Assembly (NCBI GenBank): GCA_024699855.1
Contig: JAMPIQ010000001.1
Span: forward strand, 18,042,001 to 18,106,000
Origin: Aphelenchoides besseyi
Lineage: Eukaryota > Nematoda > Chromadorea > Rhabditida > Aphelenchoididae
Reading direction: 5' to 3'
Length of the DNA stretch: 64,000 nt
Shown: positions 1 through 10,200 of the stretch, piece by piece
Numbering within the stretch: the stretch's first letter is position 1
How the letters are laid out: each line of letters begins with the position of its first letter
Position numbers and translations under genes: made by a program
The notes under the pieces: generated by a model
The model's input: only the letters and a program-made list of their open reading frames with translations
Told to the model about the DNA's origin: nothing
The model's database searches: none

Positions 1-1241
1 TCGATTTATTGGCCACACTCGCAGTTCTTGCACTGCTCGGTGAGCATCCCATAAATTCAAAGATCTCCACTTTATCTATTAACAATCGGTTTTCATTGAC
101 ACTCACCACTTGAAGTCAATGACTATGTTGGATCTCAAGATCAGTTCAAAACTTCTATTTAGAGATTAGGTCAAGAGAATATTAACAATTAAACTTTGAC
201 AATGAGTGAAATACTATTAAACAAAACGACTGGGAAGTTGACTGTACATCAAATACGTGAAATTTAAACACGCTAATTTTAAGACGAAAGAAGGAAGTCT
301 CAATCCTTAAAAGCAATCGCAAACACGTCACGGGTGAAGCCGATAGTGAAATCGGATTTGGGACTGAGCAGCCAGACGCTTTCGCTTATTGTCATCGCTT
401 GTCGTCAATTGAAAGATGTCACAAGTTCAAACCTTAAGCTTTTTAACCCTAAGAACAAAGCACTTTTGGACGTAAATCTTTGTCTGTCTCACGGAATCAA
501 TAAAGTTCAGATATAAACCGGTAAAATAATTACGTAGATTAAAGATTATCATAGAAGTTCACCAAGTTTACGACCGTCAAAACACAATATGCTTGGTAAC
601 AAGAAGACTGGAATTCGTTCGTCAAATTCAGTTTCTTACATTTCCACTTATGACTCTTTTCTCTGAAAATGAAAGATACCAAAAGCACGGTTCTCAGCGG
701 AAAAAAAGAAGATTCCATTTGACTGCCAACTAAGTGCAAACTATCCACTTCGTTGGCCAAGTCCCGCCCAAAGATTCCCGACATTCGAACTGACTGGTTG
801 ATATGCGAACGAAAATAAATTTTCGGTCGGGTGTTAATAAACTCCAACGAAGAGGTCACAATCTTCGTCTTTTGAATACTACTCTCGAAAAGTTTGTTCT
901 TCGTAGAATGTGTGCCTATTAACGTCACATAGTCAATCTACTCAGCTTGCAAACGATGACAAACACATCGAACATTTCGGTTTGTCTTACATGCGGTTTT
1001 ACGTAAACGACAAGAACTTTCATTCGTCAAACTTTGTCTTGTAATTGAATTAACTAACTTGTTGGTCGCTGTTTTGGAAATATAGGTGATATTAAGCAAC
1101 CTTCTAATCGAATTTATATGTACGCCATAACAAACAATATAACAATCAATTCAGGTTTTTTGGATTAATAATGTAAGACCAATCCGTAGAAAACAATAAC
1201 AATTTTAAAAAGTTAGGAACAATCAAAATTAAAAAGATTAT
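1..1241. other. Window edge; no supported gene
   Basis: The first ~37 bases on the plus strand read as a short hydrophobic stretch (LLATLAVLALL) ending at a GTGAGC donor-like site. This could be the end of an exon of a gene lying outside the window, but nothing downstream clearly continues it. A 129-codon minus-strand frame at 539-928 has no recognisable domain and no clear splice context, so I do not call it. The remainder is AT-rich spacer. Confidence 0.3.
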
Positions 1242-1916
1242 TTAGGAATTGCCAGTAAGTATGGCACCTTCATCGACGGTTGTTTGAGACGGTTGGTCAT
1301 GTTGAGGAGTTTGTGTCTCAGTCGCAGTTTCAGTAGCAGTTGAGTAAGAAGGTGGCTGGTTATTCGCTTCTTCTTCAATACACGAAATGTACGCGCTAAT
1401 AGCCATGAAGATGACCATCTGAATCGGTGTGTAAACGCCGGTGATTGCGAAGGCATGCTCGACGTTCAACTTATGACACCCGTTTCGTGGGCTCAACAGT
1501 GCGAGAATAAGATGGACAGTACTGCAAGAGAAAGAGACAAGAGCAGAAATAATCTGAAAACTATTCTTTGTTGCTTGTGGTTTTCGACTTACTAAAAGCG
1601 ATCGGTAAAAGTTCAGATGCTTGATTTTCGGCTGAAACACCGTGTAAAGAGCTCCGACTCGAGTAGCAAATGCAACGACAACGAAGAGAACTTGAAAACG
1701 TGGCGGAGCAAAGATGACAGGAAAAACGTTAACCAGAAGATCGAAGAACGTCAAAAAGATTGCAATGAGCTGAAACAATTTGTTCACAATCACTGAGCTT
1801 CTTCTTATCTTAATTGGCACTCCAAAGTAGACATGGCGATGCAAACGTGGTTGTCCAGTGGTCATCAACAAATTGTACGCATTGCGAGCGCTTTCCGCAA
1901 TCGGAACGTCGGTCAT
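1242..1916 (-). CDS. Four-TM membrane protein with cytosolic PPxY tail
   Basis: The protein has about 211 residues after splicing. A 39-nt GTAAGT...TTTTCAG segment (1554-1592) is a multiple of three, so the frame stays open through it. Four hydrophobic segments are visible: VNKLFQLIAIFLTFFDLL, FQVLFVVVAFATRVGALY, IISALVSF...HLILALL and an AFAITGVYTPIQMVIFMAI segment. The N- and C-termini are polar, giving a tetraspan layout with both ends in the cytosol. The tail is Thr/Gln/Pro-rich and contains QPPSYST, a PPxY motif of the kind bound by WW domains of NEDD4-family ligases. Such motifs occur in endosomal and lysosomal adaptors such as LAPTM and NDFIP, but I see no family signature beyond topology. 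A role in ubiquitin-dependent sorting is inference. Confidence 0.6.
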   Translation of the reverse strand: MTDVPIAESARNAYNLLMTTGQPRLHRHVYFGVPIKIRRSSVIVNKLFQLIAIFLTFFDLLVNVFPVIFAPPRFQVLFVVVAFATRVGALYTVFQPKIKHLNFYRSLLVSRKPQATKNSFQIISALVSFSCSTVHLILALLSPRNGCHKLNVEHAFAITGVYTPIQMVIFMAISAYISCIEEEANNQPPSYSTATETATETQTPQHDQPSQTTVDEGAILTGNS

Positions 1917-2466
1917 TTTGTAATTCTAAAGCACTGGAAAAAGAGTGTAAAATGTAAGACAACGCGCAATTCATATACGAACTGTAAGCGCAAAAGGAAT
2001 GAGACTGTTTTCTGGTTGCTAAACAGAAATGAGAACAACTTGAACAATTAGACCTTAAAGACAACCATCTTTAAAGGCTCCAAGCTTCCAAAACCCGAAC
2101 AGAAGACGATCATGTTCTCTGATTTGAAATGAATGAATATGATCACTCATCGGTAAGCTAATAAATCAACAGTTCAACGTTTATTTTTGCCTTCAATCGT
2201 TCTGACTAATTGATCCCAAACAAAATGGCAACAAGCGCAAAGCGTCCTTTCACCGTAAGCATCCGACCTTCGTAATGAAAAAATATGTGGACGTATATAA
2301 AGAAAATCGTTGCGTTCTGTTCTTCACCTCGTGCGAACCAAAAACCGCCTGTTTGCTGCTCATGAGGTGGCTAAAAAACCACACACACTAAAGCCACAAA
2401 TCGTTTTCCTCAAACGCTCATGTCTATAGAAAGCTGTTTATTGACATGATTGGTATAAAACTAAGG

Positions 2467-4293
2467 TTAGCAAAGTTTCGATCGACGATTTGCCATGTCC
2501 AATTGAACGTCTTTCAGCGATTTGTGTTTCGTTTCGGGCAAAAAGCGCCAAATGAACAGCGCTGCCAAAATGCACACAACCACGAAGACGAGAAACGTGA
2601 ACTCGTGGAAAGTTTGCTGCAAACAAGAATAATCATCTCGCCAGTAAAGCGATTCATACGTTCAATGGCAGAAATCCGAGGCTGATGAGAAAATTGCAGG
2701 CCCAGTTAGTTGCAACTGAAAACGAGAACTGAAAGTGACCGATCTACAACGTCAAACCTGCAATCGAGTTCGCTGAGCCTCTGACATCTGAAGCGAAGAG
2801 CTCGGAAACGATAAAAAATGGAATGCTTCCTGGACCGATAGCAAAAAACACAACGTAAAGTGGGAGAAATATTGTAGAGAAATAAGGTGCAACATCGTCC
2901 GAAATTTTGTTTCTCTAGAAATAAAACGATTCGCTTCCACTATTGAATTTTGCATACGTTAAGTGCCATCGAAATCACGAGACCGATTCCCATGATTGCC
3001 ATTCCCAGTTTTCCAATGATGAGCAACGATCGACGCCCGAAACGCGGATGATCAACGAGCCAAACACTGATCATGGTAATAAGCACATTGATCGTTCCCA
3101 TAGCGATTGTTGCATACACAGCACCTTGACCACTGAGTCCTGCTTCTTTGAAGATCTCTGTACTGTAGAACATTGCCGCATTTATGCCACTCAATTGTTG
3201 TGCGATCATCAGGCCCCTAGAATTTGAAGTATCTTACTCGTCAATCTGCTTACATTCCCAAAATCATTGGCCAACGATAAGCAGGAGAAAACATTCGGAA
3301 TATTGACGCCCTTTGGTTTTCGCTCAATTCGGATTCTTCGTTACGAATTACTCGCAATTCCAATTTGGCGTTTTCAGAACTACCACGAAGTTTTGTCAAG
3401 TCCTCTAAGGCTTGAGCATAATCGTCGCAAAACGCCAAAGTGTATTTCGGAGACTCAGAAATGAACATAAGACCGATCACCTGGAGAGTTGCGGGAATCA
3501 AAATCAAAGCTACAAAATTTGACTTTCAATTGGGTGATAGAACTTTACCGAAGATTATTGGCCACCGTGTTGTTGTACCGAAAATTTGCGGAAGTCCAAC
3601 GATTTGTGAAATCAAAATGGAAATGGTAACGACAAGTTGTGGCAACGATCCAAAGGCTCCTCGTAAACGAATCGGAGATATTTCCGTAAGATACAAAGGA
3701 ACCAAGCCACTTGCGATTCCTAAAATGATGATTTTGATTTCTAGATCTTGTTGTCCATACCCGCATTTATTCCAATGATAAATCGACCAATGATGAAAAT
3801 TAGATAGAAGTTGGCGTAATACGAAGTTGTCATTAGAATGCCCGCTCCAATGGCAAGAATATTGTTGATGAGTAAACTGGTCCGTCGACCTTGGGTATCA
3901 GCTAACCATCCAACAATCAAACCGCCAACTAATCCACCCAACGCAAACAGAGCGACGGCAGCCGAAAACACGATAGTGACCGTTGAGCCTAAATGTGTTC
4001 CAAAAATGTCAAAATGAGAATCGTTTATCCACGATTTAATAAACTAAAACAGTGATTAATCTTAATGGTTATAAAAGCCTACATGTCCAGGGGCATTGAC
4101 GGCCCCGATATTAAATCCAAACTGAATAGACGATAGGACAATGACTCCAACAGAAAATATCAGATGTCCATTTAACGTCCCCTAAGGTCGAATAATCCGA
4201 AATCTTTAACCGACTCACTTCATGTTTCAGCTTTTCGTTTTCGACTGCAGAAAACTCAACATCATCGGCGGGTTTGTCTGTGGCTTCACTCAT
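2467..4293 (-). CDS. Facilitative glucose transporter, GLUT/SLC2A class I-like
   Basis: This is a twelve-TM major facilitator sugar uniporter of the plasma membrane, in about eight short-intron exons. It starts with MSEATDKPADDVEF at 4293. TM1 reads HLIFSVGVIVLSSIQFGFN followed by IGAVNAPG, close to the GLUT consensus. Family motifs follow in order: GRRTSLLINN after TM2, SESPKYTLAF (PESPR/K motif after TM6), QQLSGINAAMFYST (TM7 hexose-binding QQLSG), GRRSLL after TM8, GPGSIPFFIVSELF (TM10) and FLPETKHKSLKDV (PETK after TM12). The last exon ends with MANRRSKLC and a TAA at 2467-2469. Example introns lie at about 4184-4220 and about 4040-4080. All motifs are intact, so I expect a functional transporter. 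Substrate (glucose versus other hexoses) cannot be decided from sequence. Confidence 0.93.
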
Positions 4294-4837
4294 TTGCTAA
4301 AAACTGAAAACTATTGCATATCAAAGCTATTTGAGGTCAAGTGATTTTAAAGACTCCAACAAAGTTCACGTCAATTTACAAGTGATTAGACATGCGCCGA
4401 CAAGTGACTAAACTTTGTCATTTCAGACAGACCACAAGATCCAAAAGTCAGGCGAAGAGAGCAATTAAAAAACTAATAACAGGACATCTGATTGAAATAC
4501 ACGTAAATCAACGGGAAACAGTCGCGCAAATAAAACAACATGAACACGACGAGCAACCCGTGAACTTGATCGACTGCTAATAAGACGAAGTAAGAGACGT
4601 GTTTGTTGTAAAGAATTCTTTTAATTGCAGTTAATTTCACTTTCTCTACTTGACCTTTGAGTTATCAATTAGCACGGGTGTTCCAATCGACTACCGACGG
4701 CAATAATGGCAATATCTGTAGTTTCGATCGAATTTTTCGATGTTGAGATTGTGACTAGACTTGTTGGTTGAGTAATTGCAAGCACTACAAGAGCAGAATG
4801 AACAATCTACGGGGACTAAAAGCCAAGCTATCACCAG
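4294..4837. other. Spacer upstream of the sugar transporter
   Basis: No gene is seen. It is the upstream region of the minus-strand transporter and runs into the repeat A remnant. A 62-codon plus frame at 4392-4580 is unsupported. Confidence 0.5.
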
Positions 4838-5209
4838 AAACTTAACTCTCACTTTTCCTTATTTTAGCCATAGATGTGAAGTTCGATTCTGCAGTTAATG
4901 GACAGATTGACTCACAATTAACAACATTGATTGACGTAATAGTGTGTAGTTGTTCTTGCAAATTGGAGCGATTAAGACCACCTACTGTTGTTTTTATGAT
5001 CACTTTGCATGACCCAATTTTCGGCGATATAATCGACTCGAGTTTTGCTCTCAATCAACTTCAGCTCTTGAAACTTTTTGATTTTTACTTTTCTAAGCTC
5101 ATTAACTAGTGTTTTAAATTAAAGCTTTCCATCATCACCAGGAAAAGCTGCACAAACTTTTGCAGTTTTGGACAAATTGTTCGGCTTTGAAATGCTCTCA
5201 TTTCTCTTA
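4838..5209 (-). repeat. Repeat A remnant, left part (interrupted by the 10 kb element)
   Basis: This stretch is a diverged reverse complement of the right-hand half of repeat A at 28330-28707 and 43750-44140. Shared landmarks are the TGTAGTTGTTCTTGCAAA-type segment, CTGCACAAACTTTTGCA, and GAAATGCTCTCATTTCTCT immediately before the breakpoint. The other half resumes at 15278. This copy is clearly older than the three intact copies. Confidence 0.85.
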
Positions 5210-5527
5210 CAAGGAGTGCTTGTCATCGATCCCCGCTGTAATTTGATGTCGATGGTATCAATCGACGCGTCTCGATGAGCTGAGCATTACTGTACAAGTC
5301 ATTTTTGCCCAATCGCAGAACTGGCCAAGTTATTGGCCAAAAACCAAAAATGAAAAAATCGCTAAAATCGTAGTATCGATCATGCTGATTATCGTGGTAA
5401 AGTCCTTTTCTTTTTATCGTGCCTTATTACGGAGATATTGGCCGTTTCATTTGGCCTCAAATTTTTTTGAGTTATGGTCCGGTCGTTCCCAATTGAAAAT
5501 GTGAGCAGCGGTGGCCGAGTGGTTAGT
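5210..5527 (+). repeat. Left terminal inverted repeat of the 10 kb element
   Basis: It matches the reverse complement of 14961-15277 with only occasional differences by eye (for example GAGCATT versus GAACATT near position 5284). The outermost 15 bases including the flanking A, ACAAGGAGTGCTTGT, form a 5-bp stem (ACAAG/CTTGT). The inner end reaches a tRNA-like A-box at 5504-5527. Confidence 0.92.
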
Positions 5528-5580
5528 GGCTAGCGACTCCAAGGAGGTTGTTTGTTCTACTCTCTGCGGTCGCTATTATC
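5504..5580 (+). other. tRNA-Ser/Leu-like A-box segment at inner edge of left TIR
   Basis: GCAGCGGTGGCCGAGTGGTT reproduces the acceptor stem, D-arm and pol III A-box of a class II (Ser/Leu) tRNA. The anticodon and T-arms do not fold convincingly and no good GGTTCGAATCC B-box is visible, so this is not a functional tRNA gene. Homology between the two TIRs ends just inside this segment. Confidence 0.5.
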
Positions 5581-5800
5581 TTTTGTTTGGTTTTTACAAA
5601 CTCGGTTTCTGTTCAAAAATCTGACAACAGAAATTCGTTTCAATCAAAAATTTCCCTTGAAAATCAAGGGTTTGAAACAAGGTAAAATCGAGTTTCACAG
5701 GGGGGGGATTACGTGCAAAAAGTTCAGAATTGAAACTTCACTTTTCATCAACAAAAAGTGAAGGAAATTTGTTCAATTCTTTAAAATTAACAAGCAGCTC

Positions 5801-5819
5801 CCCGCCGCTTCGCGGCGGG
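5801..5819. other. GC-rich perfect hairpin, left side of element
   Basis: CCCGCCGC / TTC / GCGGCGGG makes an 8-bp perfect stem with a 3-nt loop, in otherwise AT-rich DNA. It is mirrored by the hairpin at 14351-14371. Together they bracket the transcribed part of the element. Helitrons normally have one such hairpin just upstream of the 3' terminus. Confidence 0.8.
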
Positions 5820-6540
5820 CATTGTTTGCACAATCATCTAATCACATATTCGTTAAAAAAATTCTTTTTATATTCAACACATTGCTTATTTCATTCAACA
5901 AAGGATTCTTTTGATCAGCTCGCTTTCAACCACTTTCCCAACATTCCAAAACAACACGCTCAGCAACTCAACCAACGTTCATTGACGACCGTCTGCTGTC
6001 AAACCGGCAATTCAATCCAAAAGTCCAGCTGCCTGTGTCTTATCTTTCACCCAACTCACCACCGGTTTCACAAACTTCAATCAGCTTTTTTCGGATTTCC
6101 TTATCCCTACATTTTAAACTCAACTTCCAACTGCAAATCAAAATCAGCCATCCAGTGCTCATCGGGCTTTCGATTAAATTCAAAACGAGTTGCTTTTAAT
6201 CACATTTCAACAACACAGTCATCAACTCGTTCAACGATCATTGAAATTTGCGATTTCTCCAAAACTGCTCGCTTTCTCAATTGCAAACCCAACAACTCCG
6301 TTTTCGCTCTCACCTCCCAAACCAACGCTTACCTCACTCTTCAACCTTTAACAGCCCACTCGAACTCTCGACAACAACTCCACGTCGCTTATTGCCATCA
6401 ACGATCAAACAACCCGATTCTAGCCTTCTAATCAATTCCTTCCATCACTTATCGAACAAATTTCGAAGCCAATCGCTCAAACCCAAAAGGCGTCTATAGA
6501 CGATACCGAAACAGCGACTTCGAATTTTTTTCAATTCCTC
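5820..6540. other. G-poor leader of the element; no credible gene
   Basis: About 700 bp in which the plus strand is very poor in G and rich in A, C and T. Because stop codons are rare in that composition, a 233-codon frame (5730-6431) stays open, but it is low-complexity and has no domain. A similar composition occurs just right of the second hairpin (14372-14600). Confidence 0.6.
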
Positions 6541-6550
6541 AAACATTCCC

Positions 6551-6557
6551 TATAAAA
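6551..6557 (+). promoter_or_regulatory. TATA box for the protease/Rep-helicase transcript
   Basis: TATAAAA lies about 730 bp before the start codon. The space between it and the ATG contains three well-formed short introns (6773-6820, 6865-6912, 7003-7054), consistent with a spliced 5'UTR driven from here. Confidence 0.55.
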
Positions 6558-6772
6558 AAAGTGAGGAGTGTCTGTCTGTTTGTCAACAAAAACCGACCGA
6601 TTCGTGTGCACATTTATTTTCGAATGAGAGCACTCTCTTCCATGCAAGTTTTGTGTGCGGCCGTTTGGACCGTTTGATGAAAGACCATTTGTTTTTGCTT
6701 CCGTCTAAAGTGTTGGTTGCTTTCGTCTATCGCCTAAATTGTGTTGGTTCTTTTAATTGCTAATTTGTTAAC

Positions 6773-7054
6773 GTAAGTTTCTTAGGTCTTATCTGATTAC
6801 AATCAAAACATTATTTTCAGATTTTGTTGCTTTCATTCAACGTGTAAAGAAGCTAAAGTATACGGTAAGTTTAGAAAACTCAACGGCATTATCATCTTTG
6901 ATTCAAATTCAGGTTAACGTCTTTTGTCTACGTGTGGCTATTGTTCCATCAAGTGACAACGACCACTAAGAACGTTAAACTGTTTAAGCTTCGGTTTTTA
7001 TCGTAAGTCAATTCTCAATTGTTTAGTGATATTGAGTTTTTTTTTTGTGTTTCA
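6773..7054 (+). other. Three 5'UTR introns of the element's main transcript
   Basis: The introns are 6773-6820 (48 nt), 6865-6912 (48 nt) and 7003-7054 (52 nt). Each begins GTAAGT and ends in a T-rich tract plus CAG. They match the size and consensus of host introns, so the leader looks adapted to the host splicing machinery. Confidence 0.7.
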
Positions 7055-7287
7055 GGAAGCATACGTTGGCCATCGTTTTTCTTTGGTGGGCCTCACGTCT
7101 TATATTCAATTCGATTGGCCCGGTCGGATTGTCTTATCAGGGCATAGACATTCAAAGCGGTCCGGCACGCCGTCTTTGTCTTATCAGCTGAGCCACCCAC
7201 ATCAGAATCTCTTTACAATCAGAATTTGCTTATTATCAGAATTGTTTACTATCAGAATTTTCATTATAAAAATCTCAAACTTACGAA

Positions 7288-10200
7288 ATGCCGAAACGAA
7301 AGATTGAGCTGACAGATGAGGAAAAGAAAGAACGTGAAGAAGAGCGTAGGCGTAAGAACCGTGAACGAATGCGTAAAATTCGTGCAGAACAGAAGGCAGC
7401 TAAAGGAACACAACACAAGATCACAACGGTCATTGAAACCGAAAATGAAATTCCACAAGCACCACAAACAGAAACACAAAATTCATTGATTGCAACTCTC
7501 GAAATTTCACGTCAAATGGAAGAATTGATAGTCGATGTCGAGCAACTACAAATCACAATTCAAGATGTTCTGGGTTTTAAGTTTCATACGCACTGTCAGT
7601 TAAGCAATCTCTGTGAAGTTGCTCGTTCCGAATGTCATTTAGCAAAAAAAAAACAGTTACCGAACATGGAAAACACAAACGAATGGATTGACTACGAGTC
7701 AATTATCTTCGGATTGTTGGACTTGATTGCAAATAGTCCGTTAAAAATCGGCCTTCTTTCTATGTCTTTTTGGATCAATCATTATCGTACTGCTGAGTCG
7801 AATCCTGCAAAATACTGCATTGTGCAACCGTCAGTTCAATCAAACGAGACCGTCTATCTGTTGATTCCAATTTATGTAAACGGTCATTATGTGTTGTCGA
7901 TCATGGAAAAGACTGCGATTAGTCATCAATGTGTTTTGCACTATTGTGATTCATTACATTGTCCTGTGTCTACCGATGTCTATTCGTTGATATGTTCGAT
8001 TTACAGTCAACTTTTTGCCCCATGGACAGGTTTGAATTCAAGCTCGCAAATGTTATTGAGTGACATCGGCAGTCAAGGAGATCTTCAACAAGACGGATAC
8101 AATTGTGCTGCTTATGTCGTATCAAATGCTCAGAATTTCTTCGCAAACCTACAGAATCATCAATACGGTATCTTCTTATGTCAAACAAACGAAACTGGAT
8201 TCGATAAACGTTTGAATCTGTTTGACACATTGGAAGCTTTGTTCTTATCTTTTTATAATGTCCATCGAAATGACAATGTTGAATCGGTGAATCACTCGGA
8301 AGAAATCGAAGTTGTTAACGATGTAAATGCCGCTAGACGTGAGAAACGATTAAAACAATTGCGAGATAGTCAAGCAAAAAAAACGTCGTTTAGAAACTGA
8401 TGAACAAAAATCTAAACGTTTGAATCAGCAGAAAGAACGTCAAAATGATCTACGAGCCGCTGAAACTAATCAACAGCAAACAGAACGATTAGTCAAAGAC
8501 AGAGAGAAACATCAAAGTGCACGAGTTGCCGAAACTGATGAACAAAAAGCTGATAGATTGACTAAAGACAAATTGCAACATCGAATTTCGCGAATAGCCG
8601 CACAGCAAAAACACATCCAATTAAACGTCGCTGCAATTCCGAACAATGTTCCAGTTCATCGGTTGAGCAAAATGAATGTCGAATGTGATGAATGTCGTGC
8701 ATTGCATTTTGAAGAGGAAAGAGTCGATAATAAACGAACATTTAACGACTGTTGCAATCACGGCAAAATCAATTTGCCTGAGTTACCGGAATTGCCACAA
8801 GAACTAGACGATTTGTTTACGGAAAAGCATTCAATGTCAAAAAACTTTTTAAGCAACATTCGAAAATACAACTCAGCGAATAGCTTTGCCGCTTTCAACG
8901 TTCGAATGCGATCATTTGCCAATCCCGGTCCATACTGTTTCTCGATTCAAGGACAAATCTGCTATGAAATCGATGAAAGCGTAAACGCACCCGCTGATCG
9001 AAAGTACGGCCAGTTATTTTTCTCCGATCCGGCAGAAGCAGTTGATAGACGATTGAATACAACAAATGGAACAAAAAAGGAATTAATGGAGCTGCTGGAC
9101 AAGTTAATTCGAGAACACAATCCACATGCTAAAATACACATGATGATGAGCGATTTGATGAAGGAAGAAGAAAACGCTGGCAGACCGGTTGAGAACGTAA
9201 AAATGGCATTCAAAATGCGTCCCGGTTACGATGCTAATCGCTTCAATGAGCCAACAGTCCGACGAAATTGGGGCCGTTTTTACATCCGATTCTTCTGGAG
9301 ATATCCCCGAAATGTCCTTGGTCGTACAATTGAAAAATGAACCAACACCGCGAATTCTCAGTTCACTGAGTGCGTTTGCCACCTCTTGGTTATATCCGTT
9401 ATTCTTTCCAAAAGGCACGCTCGGATGGTCAATTGATATGATCAAACAAAACACAAACAAGCAAAGCCGATTAACTCGGGCAGAATTCCACAGTTACCGA
9501 TTAGCTGTTCGAAAGCACTCCAACAGTCGTATTCACTACGGAAAGAAGTTGTTCCAGCAATTCGTAGTCGATTCGTATGTTCAAGTCGAGAGCGATCGCA
9601 TGCAATGGATTCGGTTGAATCAAAAGAAACTCAAATCAAATCAATGCACTACCACGAACTTCACGCAAGTTTGAGTAGACTCGGACAACGATTGGATCGA
9701 GACATTGGAAGAATCCATGTTTTGCCATCGACGCACTTCGGATCACCTCGATTCATGCGTGAAAATTACCAAGATGCAATGGCAATTGTTCTTAGTAACG
9801 GAAAACCGGATCTGTTCATCACGATGACTTGCGATTCATTTTGGCCGGAAATCGTTGAAACAATAAATGAATCGATCGTCATTGGAGCAAAACAAACTGC
9901 AAGTGACCGTCCAGATATTGTTGCTCGCGTCTTTGCACTAAAAGTTGAAGCAATTATCGATGATTTGGTCAAGAAGCAAGTCTTTGGTGAGCCGAAGTGT
10001 TATGTTTACGTCACAGAATTCCAAAAACGAGGTCTACCACATATTCACTGCTTAGTAAGTCTGAAAGACGGCAAAAAGTTCTTGCAACCGGAGAACATCG
10101 ACAAGTACTTCAGTGCCGAATTGCCACCAGACTCCGATCCAGAACTGTTAGAGTTGGTGAGCAAATACATGATCCATCGAGTTTGTGGTGTTCAGAATCC

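Noticed and set aside
539..928. 129-codon minus-strand frame as a gene
   Set aside because: No recognisable domain, no splice signals or promoter support; amino acid mix looks like chance.
5504..5580. Functional tRNA-Ser/Leu gene
   Set aside because: A-box is good but the anticodon arm and T-arm/B-box do not fold, and the copy at the right end diverges right after the A-box.
5730..6431. 233-codon open frame in the element leader
   Set aside because: Lies in G-poor, low-complexity sequence where stops are rare; no domain, and it is upstream of the likely promoter.
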